Below, piece after piece: positions 22,175 to 33,832 of a stretch of 64,000 nucleotides of DNA. Location of the stretch: assembly GCF_000372725.1 (NCBI RefSeq), contig NW_005200982.1:1014014-1078013 (forward strand), written 5' to 3'. This stretch comes from Emiliania huxleyi CCMP1516. Lineage: Eukaryota > Haptophyta > Isochrysidales > Noelaerhabdaceae. Numbering within the stretch: the stretch's first letter is position 1; every line of letters begins with the position of its first letter. The translations under genes and the position numbers were made by a program. The notes below the pieces were generated by a model, which worked only from the letters and a program-made list of their open reading frames with translations, did no database searches and was not told the origin of the DNA.

Positions 22175-22385
22175 CGAGATCGAGCCGAGATCGAGCTGAG
22201 ATCTAGTCGAGATCGAGCCGAGATCGAGCCGAGATCGAGTCGAGATCTAGTTGAGGCCGAGTCGAGATCTAGTCGAGATCTAGCCGAGTCGAGATTTACT
22301 TGATGAGGCCGAGTCGAGATCTATGATTGAGATCGAGTCGAGATCTGTGGTTGAGATCGAGTCGAGATCTGTAGTCGAGATTGCA
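22175..22385. repeat. GAGATCGAGCC / GAGATCTAGTC minisatellite
   Basis: About 20 units of 10-11 bp with a GAGAT core and variable arms. It is probably an intron or 3' flank of the preceding gene. Confidence 0.85.
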
Positions 22386-23223
22386 ATCTCGCGGGCTGTT
22401 GCGGCGAGCAGCAGGCCTGCGATGATCACGACAGCTCTAACTCTCTGAGTACCAGACGCTTCTTCACCAGGCCGCCGAGCAGCAGCAGCAGAGCGGCGGC
22501 GACGGCGAGTCGACTGGCCCAACGGCGGTGCGGCTAGAGGACGACCTGTGAGAGGGGGAGAGGGGGGGGGGGGGGGGGGTCCAGTCCCGCCTCCTTCTTC
22601 TCGCCCTGGAGCGGCGTTCCTTTGCTGCGATGCGCCCATCTTCCGCGAAGGGTTTGGGCGCTGCAGCCGCTTGGGTTGTCGTTTCCTCCTCGCCTCGTGC
22701 GTTGACTTATGTGTGTGTCGCGTGTGTGTGTGCCGCCATGCGAGGGCCTCGCCAGCCGCCGTTCGAGCGGGTCTGTCGCACGCGCATGGGGGGCTCGGAG
22801 AAAGCGGCCGGCCGGACGGTGTGTGCCACCGTGGGGCGCACAACGCCACCCCCGTGTGACATGACACATATCACATTTTTTTCGTTTGTTTTTTTGCCAC
22901 GCGCCCTGCTGCGCGCTGCGGGGCGGCGCGCCGGGGCGGATAGCCCAGGGCGGTGGGCGTGCGCGCTGCGCGCGCGCTGCGGTGCCGGCGGGGTGCGCGT
23001 GCGGTCGTGCCGGTGGTGTGTGTGACTGCGTCTGCGACAAGGCTCCGTTTCGCGTTTGTAATGACTAATGTAACAAAGAAGAAGGCGCTCTGAAAAGAAG
23101 AAACACGCGCATTTCGAAGTATAAAAAAGAAATGCCGTTTGTGAGCACGATTGTGACACGCCCTGGCTGCTCACACGAAAGGGGACCAGCGTGGACGGGG
23201 ATTTTAGTGTACAGGCGATTTTT
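22386..23223. other. No supported gene
   Basis: G-rich tract at 22559-22580, GT-rich stretch at 22706-22735 and no convincing reading frame. Confidence 0.5.
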
Positions 23224-24732
23224 TTCGCACAGAGGGCACGCGAGGTACGACCGTGCCCGGCCGTGCTATTAAAGCGACTCGGCTCTCTAACAGGCTGCAG
23301 CCCAGAGCCACACGGAGTCTACGCGCATCGCTTGTGCATAGCCTCGACCAATCTCCTGTTCACGGTGCAACCGTGAACAAAGAGCTTCTTCGAACCGTTA
23401 CAAACACGACGCGAGCCGCCCAGCAGGGAGCCTGGGCGACTCGCTTTGACGCTGGCCAGGCCGGAGGCGAGTGCCGCCGCCAGGCCACGACCGACCGCGC
23501 CCGTCCTACGGACGGGCGCAATGGGCCAAACGGATCCGCGCCGCAGTGCGTGCAGCACCGCGCCGCCAGTCCAATACATGCAAACCGCAGGCTTTGCAGC
23601 GAGGACCAGCCTGCTCAGCTTCGAACGAGGAGCCAGCAGCCAACAGGAGGACAGCAGTCGTCCACGCCAGCTGGAATGCGAGGACCGCCCCAGCCGCAGG
23701 TGGCCCCATACGTAATGCTTTGCGCAAAGCACCGTGCAAAAATGGCGTCTTTACATGGCCATGCAGCAAGCAGTGCCGCCAGCTGAGCACACGGCCATGG
23801 GCGAAGTGCACCCGCAGGGCCAGCTGGCATTGCGTGGTGCACTCGCAAATCAACCCGCCCTCTCGTGCCAAGGACGGCGCGAGGGGAGCGCGAGCATCCA
23901 CCAGCAGCCGTCTGGCTGCTGGTGTGAGCCATACTCAACACGCCGCGCGGAGCGGAGTGCGGAGCCATGAATGAGCAGTAGAGCCTGCGCCTCGAAGCAC
24001 GGCCTGCAGCCCCTACCCTGCCGTCGGCCCGCCACTGGCGGCGTCGAGGACAGTTCGAGACGGTGTGCGGTGTCAGCCTGTGAGGCGCACTGCACTCGAA
24101 CTGCACTAGTGGAAGCACCAACACGGCCCTCGGGCTGTTTGGGGACCCGGACGCCAGCGGCCCCCCGGGAGAGGGGTGTCCTGGTTGTGTCTTGTCTGAG
24201 TGCCAGCGCACGCAGCTATCTTAACGGCGTGAGGTTTACCAAGAACCCTCGCGGCGTAGTGCAGTCTGTGAGGGTGTGTGCCTGCACGGATTGCACAAGT
24301 AACAAATCACTCCTGTCGGCATTCCTCCGGAACGGGGCGACAGAACACGTGTTATTCCGTAGTCGGGATGACCACAAATCGTCAGGGCACTCAAGAAGAG
24401 GCCAGCCGGCACTTCGAGCTGCGCTCGACATGGGGATGCGCACAGTCAATATATGTCAATGCGCGCCGCGCGAGCGAGTCTAAAGACTCGGTCGCGAACT
24501 TTCCGAGAAGGAAGACAAGTGGGGCGGCGGCGTCGATAGATATCGACGCCGCCGTCGCCGCGCATCATGACGAGTTCGCATTCCCCATGTGACCCTCTAT
24601 ACCTCACCTTCGAGACAAGCCAGGGTTTAACCCAATGGACCTAGTGTGGCGTCGAGGCCCGCACTGTCTGGACATGCGGGCCGCGGCTGACAGAACGGCG
24701 GGCTAGGCATTGAGAGCCCAGGAGTTTTAATT
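23224..24732. mobile_element. Composite element E1 (1509 bp): head block A, tail block B
   Basis: Head block A (23224-23450) recurs at 24731-24957 (offset 1507, 227 bp). Tail block B (24521-24732) recurs at 29650-29861 (offset 5129, 212 bp). The same A...B order therefore occurs twice, back to back. Block B contains a 13-bp-stem hairpin (GGCGGCGTCGATA / TATCGACGCCGCC), a second hairpin GGCCCGCA...TGCGGGCC and GGGCT...AGCCC, and ends GAGTTTTAATT. No recognisable enzyme is encoded. The class is unknown. Confidence 0.7.
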
Positions 24733-27700
24733 CGCACAGAGGGCACGCGAGGTACGACCGTGCCCGGCCGTGCTATTAAAGCGACTCGGCTCTCTAACAG
24801 GCTGCAGCCCAGAGCCACACGGAGTCTACGCGCATCGCTTGTGCATAGCCTCGACCAATCTCCTGTTCACGGTGCAACCGTGAACAAAGAGCTTCTTCGA
24901 ACCGTTACAAACACGACGCGAGCCGCCCAGCAGGGAGCCTGGGCGACTCGCTTTGACCTCCCCCCCCGCCCCACAGTGCGCCAGCGGCGCATTTGGGATG
25001 GACACCACACGTCGTCACACCGAGCAGCTCTCTGTCAACGGAAATTTCTCAGTTCTGATGCGTCATCCGGATGGAGCAACTGGCTTTGCTTAGATTGGGA
25101 GTCCTTTTGCTATGTGCTCTACGCGGGGAACTATGCCTCTTTTAGCCTCATCCTGCAGGCGATAGCCCAGCCCGCGTGCAGCGGTGGCGGCGACACTTGC
25201 AACACGAGCACGCCTCGCTTCGGCGCGCTCGATCCTTCACAACGGGCCGCCCGCAAGGACGCGTGTGCGGCCCTCTCTACTCGACCTGTGCCACGGCACG
25301 GGTCGTTCTAGTCATGCAGCCGCCCCGGCGATCGTGCTCGGGGCGTATCTCAGCACTCACCGCGCGAGACGCGTGGCGTGCCACAAACCAGTAAACAGCA
25401 GCCTCCGCTGCTGCGACTCGAATGCTTCAAACGCGCACCTGTGCTTGCGCACGGCGTGCTCTACACGAGCCTCCCTACCGCACGAGCGTGCGGGCGGCTC
25501 GAATCCACCCTTCCCCCGCCCTAGCCACTGTTGGCTGGGCGGTGGGCGCCGTCCGCCTTGCGGCGGCGGCGACACTTGCAACACGAGCACACCTCGCTTC
25601 GGCGCGCTCGACCCTTCGCAACGGGCGCCCGCAAGGACGCGTGTGCGGCCCTCTCTACTCGGCCTGTGCCACGGCGCGGGTCGCTCTAGTCATGCAGCCG
25701 CCCCGGCGATCGTGCTCGGGGCGTATCTCAGCACTCACCGCGCGAGACGCGTGGCGTGCCACAAACCAGTAAACAGCAGCCTCCGCTGCTGCGACTCGAA
25801 TGCTTCAAACGCGCACCTGTGCTTGCGCACGGCGTGCTCTACACGAGCCTCCCTACCGCACGAGCGTGCGGGCGGCTCGAATCCACCCTTCCCCCGCCCT
25901 AGCCACTGTTGGCTGGGCGGTGGGCGCCGTCCGCCTTGCGGCGGCGGCGACACTTGCAACACGAGCACACCTCGCTTCGGCGCGCTCGACCCTTCACAAC
26001 GGGCCGCCCGCAAGGACGCGTGTGCGGCCCTCTCTACTCGACCTGTGCCACGGCACGGGTCGTTCTAGTCATGCAGCCGCCCCGGCGATCGTGCTCGGGG
26101 CGTATCTCAGCACTCACCGCGCGAGACGCGTGGAGTGCCACAAACCAGTAAGCAGCAGCCTTCGCTACTGCGACTCGAATGCTTCAAACGCGCACCTGTG
26201 CTTGCGCACGGCGTGCTTTACACGAGCCTCCCTACCGCACGAGCGTGCGGGCGGCTCGAATTCACCTTTCCCCGCCCTACCGACTGTTGGCTGGGCGGTG
26301 GGCGCCGTCCGCCTTGCGGCGGCGGCGACACTTGCAACACGAGCACACCTCGCTTCGGCGCGCTCGATCCTTCACAACGGGCCGCCCGCAAGGACGCGTG
26401 TGCGGCCCTCTCTACTCGACCTGTGCCACGGCACGGGTCGTTCTAGTCATGCAGGCGCCCCGGCGATCGTGCTCGTGGCGTATCTCAGCACTCACCGCGC
26501 GAGACGCGTGGAGTGCCACACAAACCAGTAAACAGCAGCCTCCGCTGCTGCGACTCGAATGCTTCAAACGCGCACCTGTGCTTGCGCACGGCGTGCCCTA
26601 CACGAGCCTCCCTACCGCACGAGCGTGCGGGCGGCTCGAATCCACCCTTCCCCCGCCCTAGCCACTGTTGGCTGGGCGGTGGGCGCCGTCCGCCTTGCGG
26701 CGGCGGCGACACTTGCAACACGAGCACACCTCGCTTCGGTGTGCTCGATCCTTCACAACGGGCCGCCCGCAAGGACGCGTGTGCGGCCCTCTCTACTCGA
26801 CCTGTGCCACGGCACGGGTCGTTCTAGTCATGCAGCCGCCCCGGCGATCGTGCTCGGGGCGCATCTCAGCACTCACCGCGCGAGACGCGTGGCGTGCCAC
26901 AAACCAGTAAGCAGCAGCCTCCGCTGCTGCGACTCGAATGCTTCAAACGCGCACCTGTGCTTGCGCACGGCGTGCCCTACACGAGCCTCCCGGCCACACG
27001 AGCGTGCGGGCGGCTCGAATCCACCCTTCCCCCGCCCTAGCCACTGTTGGCTGGGCGGTGGGCGCCGCCCGCCTTGCGGCGGCGGCGACACTTGCAACAC
27101 GAGCACACCTCGCTTCTGTGTGCTCGATCCTTCACAACGGGCCGCCCGCAAGGACGCGTGTGCGGCCCTCTCTACTCGACCTGTGCCACGGCACGGGTCG
27201 TTCTAGTCATGCAGCCGCCCCGGCGATCGTGCTCGGGGCGCATCTCAGCACTCACCGCGCGAGATGCGTGGCGTGCCACAAACCAGTAAACAGCAGCCTT
27301 CGCTGCTGCGACTCGAATGCTTCAAACGCGCACCTGTGCTTGCGCACGGCGTGCTCTACACGAGCCTCCCTACCGCACGAGCGTGTGGGCGGCTCGAATC
27401 CACCCTTCCCCCGCCCTAGCCACTGTTGGCTGGGCGGTGGGCGCCGTCCGCCTTGCGGCGGCGGCGACACTTGCAACACGAGCACACCTCGCTTCGGCGC
27501 GCTCGACCCTTCACAACGGGCCGCCCGCAAGGACGCGTGTGCGGCCCTCTCTACTCGACCTGTGCCACGGCACGGGTCGTTCTAGTCATGCAGCCGCCCC
27601 GGCGATCGTGCTCGGGGCGTATCTCAGCACTCACCGCGCGAGACGCGTGGAGTGCCACACAAACCAGTAAACAGCAGCCTTCGCTACTGCGACTCGAATG

Positions 27701-29861
27701 CTTCAAACGCGCACCTGTGCTTGCGCACGGCGTGCTCTACACGAGCCTCCCTACCGCACGAGCGTGCGGGCGGCTCGAATCCACCCTTCCCCCGCCCTAG
27801 CCACTGTTGGCTGGGCGGCGGGCGCCGTCCGCCTTGTTGCGGCGGCGACACTTGCAACACGAGCACACCTCGCTTCTGTGTGCTCGATCCTTCACAACGG
27901 GGCCGCCCGCAAGGACGCGTGTGCGGCCCTCTCTACTCGACCTGTGCCACGGCACGGGTCGTTCTAGTCATGCAGCCGCCCCGGCGATCGTGCTCGGGGC
28001 GCATCTCAGCACTCACCGCGCGAGATGCGTGGAGTGCCACAAACCAGTAAACAGCAGCCTTCGCTGCTGCGACTCCATGCTTCAAACGCGCACCTGTGCT
28101 TGCGCACGGCGTGCTCTACACGAGCCTCCCTACCGCACGAGCGTGTGGGCGGCTCGAATCCACCTTTTCCCCGCCCTAGCCACTGTTGGCTGGGCGGCGG
28201 GCGCCGTCCGCCTTGTTGCGGCGGCGACACTTGCAACACGAGCACACCTCGCTTCGGCGCGCTCGATCCTTCACAACGGGCCGCCCGCAAGGACGCGTGT
28301 GCGGCCCTCTCTACTCGACCTGTGCCACGGCACGGGTCGTTCTAGTCATGCAGGCGCCCCGGCGATCGTGCTCGGGGCGTATCTCAGCACTCACCGCGCG
28401 AGACGCGTGGAGTGCCACAAACCAGTAAGCAGCAGCCTTCGCTGCTGCGACTCCATGCTTCAAACGCGCACCTGTGCTTGCGCACGGCGTGCTCTACACG
28501 AGCCTCCCTACCGCACGAGCGTGCGGGCGGCTCGAATCCACCCTTCCCCCGCCCTAGCCACTGTTGGCTGGGCGGTGGGCGCCGTCCGCCTTGCGGCGGC
28601 GGCGACACTTGCAACACGAGCACACCTCGCTTCGGCGCGCTCGACCCTTCACAACGGGCCGCCCGCAAGGACGCGTGTGCGGCCCTCTCTACTCGACCTG
28701 TGCCACGGCACGGGTCGTTCTAGTCATGCAGCCGCCCCGGCGATCGTGCTCGGGGCGTATCTCAGCACTCACCGCGCGAGACGCGTGGCGTGCCACAAAC
28801 CAGTAAGCAGCAGCCTCCGCTGCTGCGACTCGAATGCTTCAAACGCGCACCTGTGCTTGCGCACGGCGTGCCCTACACGAGCCTCCCGGCCACACGAGCG
28901 TGCGGGCGGCTCGAATCCACCCTTCCCCCGGCCTAGCCACTGTTGGCTGGGCGGTGGGTGCCGTCCGCCTTGCGGCGGCGGCGATACTTGCAACACGAGC
29001 ACACCTCGCTTCGGTGTGCTCGATCCTTCACAACGGGCCGCCCGCAAGGACGCGTGTGCGGCCCTCTCTACTCGACCTGTGCCACGGCACGGGTCGTTCT
29101 AGTCATGCAGCCGCCCCGGCGATCGTGCTCGGGGCGTATCTCAGCACTCACCGCGCGAGACGCGTGGCGTGCCACAAACCAGTAAACAGCAGCCTTCGCT
29201 GCTGCGACTCGAATGCTTCAAACGCGCACCTGTGCTTGCGCACGGCGTGCTTTACACGAGCCTCCCTACCGCACGAGCGTGCGGGCGGCTCGAATCCACC
29301 CTTCCCCCGCCCTAGCCACTGTTGGCTGGGCGGCGGGCGCCGTCCGCCTTGCGGCGGCGGCGACACTTGAAGCGGTCGCGGCGCGTATGCGTCGTACTGT
29401 TAGGGCGGCCGGGCCCGAAGACGGCCCGGCCAGGCTCTGCATAAGGCCATCTTCGCCACAACGCGTGGCATTGGTCCAACTACGGCAACCCACAGCGAGG
29501 GGGGCCGCTTAGGCGACCTTGCTCACATCAGCTGCATATGCTTCAGTGGTGCAAGGAGGAGTGGAGAGGGACCTTTGACGGTGTCTGGCCCATGCGGGTT
29601 GGCACGTACCTAGTTGTGCGCATATGCGTACGCGACCGTTTTGGAGCGCGGGGCGGCGGCGTCGATAGATATCGACGCCGCCGTCGCCGCGCATCATGAC
29701 GAGTTCGCATTCCCCATGTGACCCTCTATACCTCACCTTCGAGACAAGCCAGGGTTTAACCCAATGGACCTAGTGTGGCGTCGAGGCCCGCACTGTCTGG
29801 ACATGCGGGCCGCGGCTGACAGAACGGCGGGCTAGGCATTGAGAGCCCAGGAGTTTTAATT
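24731..29861. mobile_element. Composite element E2 (5131 bp) with internal 379-bp satellite
   Basis: It has the same head (24731-24957) and tail (29650-29861) as E1 but a much longer interior, mostly the tandem array 25192-29370. Fixed ends around an internal tandem array resemble the layout of some rolling-circle (Helentron-type) or satellite-bearing non-autonomous elements. The ends lack a clear TC...CTRR signature, so this is only a hypothesis. Confidence 0.6.
25192..29370. repeat. 379-bp satellite array, about 11 units
   Basis: The marker GACACTTGCAACACGAGCAC recurs at 25192, 25571, 25949, 26327, 26708, 27087, 27466, 27847, 28226, 28604 and 28982 (as GATACTTG), with the array ending at 29362. 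Intervals are 378-381 bp. Each unit is packed with short inverted repeats, for example CCGCAC-GAGC-GTGCGG, CAGCAGC-ctc-CGCTGCTG, GGGCCGC...GCGGCCC and GTGG-cgtg-CCAC. Long overlapping frames on both strands are repeat artefacts. Units are over 95% similar by eye. Confidence 0.95.
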
Positions 29862-29882
29862 GGGGGGTGTAACAGCGATCCA

Positions 29883-30173
29883 TTGAGTTTCAAAGTCGGC
29901 GGCGCGCTCGGCATCGCTGGTTGCAAGCTGCTCCGCGCCGAGGCTTCCGAGGCGATGTTGCCCGAGCTCCTCCGCCGGCAAGAGCTGGAGCGAATCGAGA
30001 AGGAGCGAGGCGTCCGCATCTTCCTCTCGCCGGACGAGGCTGTTGCGGCGCTGCGCTCGCTCAGCCGCGAAGTCGCCGTGACTTACGGCTGGACCTCGCC
30101 AGACCACCCCGACGTGACCGGAGAGTATCTGGCGAACGTGCGGCGCTGCGCGACCCGCTCGGCGAGCACGTGA
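29883..30173 (+). pseudogene. Fragment of a protein with a TYGWTSPDHPD motif
   Basis: A 96-residue frame immediately after element E2, reading LLRAEASEAMLPELLRRQEL, GVRIFLSPDEAVAALRSLS and VAVTYGWTSPDHPDVTGEYL. The W...HPD..G pattern is seen in large algal proteins of unknown function (inference from memory). The 5' side is cut by the element and the 3' side ends in an unrelated frame; a later frame at 30397-30654 (LELDMLASLSDSDANLERRS) may be another piece. Probably a remnant. Confidence 0.35.
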
Positions 30174-30640
30174 AGCTGGAGCGCGGGCGGTGCGGCGGCC
30201 GGCGAGGGCAAAGAGAAGCGTGCGCTCGTCCTTCGGTAGGCTGGCAGAACATGCTGGTGTTGCAGATTGTGCCACCCACGGCGGGGACGCGGGCGCAGCG
30301 GGGCAACGCCAGCCAACGGCGTCCATGCGACACCTACGTGCATTGTAGTCGTAGACGCAAAAATGTCGGGCTCGGTTCGCATGTTCTATCGCTGAGGTGG
30401 TGGTGCAGCGCTCAGGATCCGAGTTGTGGACACCGCACCAGGACCAGCGCTGCTCGAGCGCTAGCAGCCTGGAGCAGGCAACCTCGACATCCTCGCTTCT
30501 GGAGCTTGACATGCTCGCGTCTCTGTCTGACAGCGATGCCAACCTCGAGCGGCGATCGGCTGGCGATACTGGCAGACGGCGGTCGAGCGGCACGGCGTCC
30601 GTGCACCCGAGGGCAAGCACGGCGATCATGGACATGGTCT

Positions 30641-31122
30641 TAGGGGACCCCTAGGCTTAAAAGGGTGGGCCCTGGGGCGCCTGCGGCTTAAACGGCTTAA
30701 AACTTGCCATGGCAAGTTTTAAGAGCTGCTGGGCCGCCAATTCCTTAAACGGTCTTAAACGCTTAAACGGTGCGGGAGAGCTCCCGAGGTCGATGGTCCG
30801 GGAGGCTCCCGGTAGACACGCCGGAGGCCGGGAAGCCGGCTACAGTCAGCTAGCACGCGTCCCCTATGCGAGTATGGCTCCTGCCAGTGCACCAGACTTA
30901 CAGATGTGTCTTCAGAGGCGGGTTTGTGCCTAACAACGGCAGTATTGGAGAAAACCGGCGCGGAACCCAGCGACGCGTGCCGGCGAGACCGATTTTCTTA
31001 AACGGTCTTAAAAGAGGGACCCCCCGTGCCTGCAATCTCTTAAATGGCAAGTTAAGCCCCCAAACCTCCTCGTTTCTTAAAAGGTCTTAAAAAATCCGGC
31101 CCTCAGAACCCTAGGGGTCCCC
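30641..31122. mobile_element. Short element with palindromic termini (CTTAGGGGACCCCTAGG)
   Basis: The left end CTTAGGGGACCCCTAGG and right end CCTAGGGGTCCCCTAAG are inverted copies about 480 bp apart. Each is itself a palindrome around GGGGACCCC. The interior repeats CTTAAACGG and TCTTAAA many times. ATGGTC lies just outside the left end and four bases beyond the right end, a possible target duplication. No ORF. Class unknown. Confidence 0.7.
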
Positions 31123-32936
31123 TAAGATCATGGTCAGCTTGGGAAGCATCCCGCACAACGATTTTTGGGGTGCGGCGGCAAGCGGCGGGCACAACTGCGG
31201 CGCGCTTGCAGACTGTGACCTACATATGTGCATGTACTCTCGTCAGGCTGTGAATTCTTGTTTCTCATCACCCTACTGTGAACACCCCCAGGGCCTGTGT
31301 TTCGCCTTCCTATCTATCCAGGGCTCGCACCTCAACCTCTCATAGACCAGCGCACAGCGCCATAGGACGTATTTTCTTCTCATAAACAAAGCACACCCTG
31401 GGATTGGGCACTTGCACTTGCCCCCGAAGGCAAGGTGCGTCTGATTCACAGCTGAGTGAGGAGAGAGACACCTGTCTGTGTGTGTCTTGTTACGTGAAAA
31501 CCCAGGCAGGGGGACCCGGACGCTAGCCCACACGGCAAGATTTCATGGCCTTGGCCGTCGCGGCCAAAAAATATCATGCGCGAGACCTCGAGTGAGAGAG
31601 AGATTTTTAGCAATACCAAACAAATCTAACACTCACGCGTCATTTGGGGCCTGGAGCCCTGTTCACGCGCGCGCGATTTGTTTGTCGAGTGAGTGAGTGA
31701 GTATTCTTGATACGAGAGAGAGATTTTTATTAACCAACAAGAAATCACGACTCTCACAGTGATTTGGGCTCGGCAGCTTGTTAGCCCTCAGCCGAAGCTG
31801 GGGCCGGTCCCGTAGCCGAGAGAGCCCGCGCCGATGAGTTCGACGCGGTCGGGGGGAAACCACGACGGCACACACACACCAGTCGACTCGCATCGGTTGC
31901 CTCCATGAACGGCGGAGCATTCATTCTCGCGTCCACACCACACCTGTCTCCAACGTGGACACGCCCATAGCTGGGGACACTACACACACACACACACGAG
32001 ACCTAGAGAGTAGTGCTGAAGGCGCTCTTTTTGATCGAGAGTTCAGTGCAAATCACGAAACACACATCGACGACACGCAATCTCAGGAATGCTGGCCCCT
32101 GCCCCTTCGCCTCCTCCCCTCGCCCCGCGCGATTCGGTGCGTCTTGGCCGTTTGCGCGAGCGTGCCCAGCCGATTCGCCCAATCCCTCAAGCGCTGCAGC
32201 GCGCTCGTGCCCGGCTGCCCGCCGTGCTGCGACCGCCGCGCGAGCGGCTCGATCCGAGGCTCGAGCGCCACGAATCTGGCGCAGCCGAATTGCGGGCAGA
32301 GCGGCCACCCAGCGCACAGCCGCGAATCGCCTTCTTGCCTACTGCTCTCCCGCGACGCCCGAAGCAAGCGCGCGCCATGCTCACCCCATTTATGCTGCTG
32401 ACGCTCGTCCGACCGCCTGCGCCCTCGCAGATCCAAAACAACGTGGGCGAGGCGGGTGTGCCGCGGTGTCCTTGGTGCTGGGCCTCAAGCTGCGTACGCT
32501 GCGAGTAGGTGTGGCCCTCTTGAGCCCCCCTGCCTCTCGATTCCCCCTCAAAGACGCTCTCAAGCAGAGAGAAGCAGCGCTGGTGGCCTGAAACACGATG
32601 TGCGGCAATCAGAGCAGGAGATTAGCTGAGATTGGCCGAGATTGAACCGAGATTTCGTCAATTAACATAATTGACGGAACTTTGACGAAATTCGTGCATA
32701 TGCTCTCATTGCGCCACGAGTCGACTAAATTGACGAGATCGCCCAGATTTCGTCAATTAGCATAATTAATACGCTAGATCGCTTCCGAGACCGATATGGC
32801 ACTTCCGCACCTCTCCTTCTATCGCTCGTCCTGATGCACCACCCGAGATTACCCGATATTGTCATCAATTTCGCAATTAATTGAATTAGGCTGAAAGCTG
32901 GATCTATCTGGCGGGTTGCGTTTTCCGGACCGATGA
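31123..32936. other. Intergenic with low-copy repeats
   Basis: GAGAGAGAGATTTTTA occurs twice (31600s and 31720s). The TCATTTGGGGCCTGGAGCCC segment recurs at 52143-52163. A CGTCAATTARCATAATTGACG-like AT-rich motif occurs near 32655 and 32750. GAATGCGGCCAATCA is tandemly repeated at 32935-32963, giving two CCAAT boxes around the start of the next gene. No gene is supported here. Confidence 0.5.
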
Positions 32937-33668
32937 ATGCGGCCAATCAGAATGCGGCCAATCACTCGGAACGCACGCACGGCGAGAGAGGCGGAGCTAC
33001 AGGGCTACTCCGTAAAAGAGCTTAAGCACCGCGCGCGTGAGCTCGGCGTCCCGGGGAGAGAGATCGATGAGCTCGACGCCGCCGACGACATCAAGACGGC
33101 CGCCATCCAGCTCGTCCTCCGCCACGACGATCTGACGGCAGAGCTTGAGAAGCTGACAGTCAAGGAGCTGAAGAAGCGGGCAAAGGCTGGCGGCGCCTCC
33201 ACAAGCGAGGTTGACGGCCTGGACGATGCGGCCGACATTAAGGCAGCAGCGATTGGTTTGATTGTGAAGCTCTCTCAGCCCAAGCCTCCCGTCGTCATGG
33301 GCAAGCCGGTGGTGAGCGACAAGGCGCAGGGCGGAAAAAACGACGAAGGGGCGGCTGGGGGTGTGGCTGATAGTTCTGAGCCGCAGCTGCAGGTCCCACC
33401 AGCCGTCAAGAAGCTGCTCGCGGACGCAAACCTCGAGGCATTTGGTGCTGGCTTGGCCCGGCTCGGCGTGAGGGGGCTGTCGGACCTGCGCGAGATGGAG
33501 GACGACGACTTCGCGCAGCTGAGCATGCAAAAGGTGGAGGTGAAGCGCCTCAGGCGCAGGCTCAATGAGGGTGCCTCGAAGACCGCCGAAGACGCGCCCG
33601 CGGCTCTGCCAGCAACCGCTGCTGTCGAAGCAACAGCTGCCAGCCTCGCTCTCTCGCTTGCTCGGTAG
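32937..33668 (+). CDS. SAP-like and SAM-domain protein
   Basis: A 243-residue single-exon ORF. Two SAP-like helix pairs are visible, GYSVKELKHRARELGV (about residues 23-38) and KLTVKELKKRAKAGGAS (about 72-88). Each is followed by the same motif, EIDELDAADDIKTAAIQLV and EVDGLDDAADIKAAAIGLI, so the domain is an internal duplication. A SAM domain follows (PPAVKKLLADANLEAFGAGL, LGVRGLSDLREMEDDDFAQL, about residues 155-212), then an Ala/Ser-rich tail. SAP modules often bind DNA or RNA and SAM modules oligomerise; the combined role here is unknown. The start lies inside a tandem CCAAT repeat, so the first about 10 residues are doubtful. Confidence 0.75.
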   Translation: MRPIRMRPITRNARTAREAELQGYSVKELKHRARELGVPGREIDELDAADDIKTAAIQLVLRHDDLTAELEKLTVKELKKRAKAGGASTSEVDGLDDAADIKAAAIGLIVKLSQPKPPVVMGKPVVSDKAQGGKNDEGAAGGVADSSEPQLQVPPAVKKLLADANLEAFGAGLARLGVRGLSDLREMEDDDFAQLSMQKVEVKRLRRRLNEGASKTAEDAPAALPATAAVEATAASLALSLAR

Positions 33669-33832
33669 GCACCAAGGGGGAGAGCTTCTGGAGGGCTACC
33701 GACCACAGAGCAGGTGACGTCGTATGCCGCTTCCTGGCACCACCCACGCCCTACAAGAACGCCCATCGCTTGCCGCCCACTGTGCACCCCGACGTTTACA
33801 CTTCTCAACGGCTGTCTCCGCGTGTGCTGACA

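Noticed and set aside
24521-24732. Helitron 3' terminus in block B
   Set aside because: Hairpins are present but there is no CTRR end or A|T insertion site, so I keep the element class open.
25184-29512. Many overlapping frames of 80-431 codons in the satellite array
   Set aside because: All derive from the 379-bp unit; the period is not a multiple of three and frames break between units, as expected for non-coding DNA.
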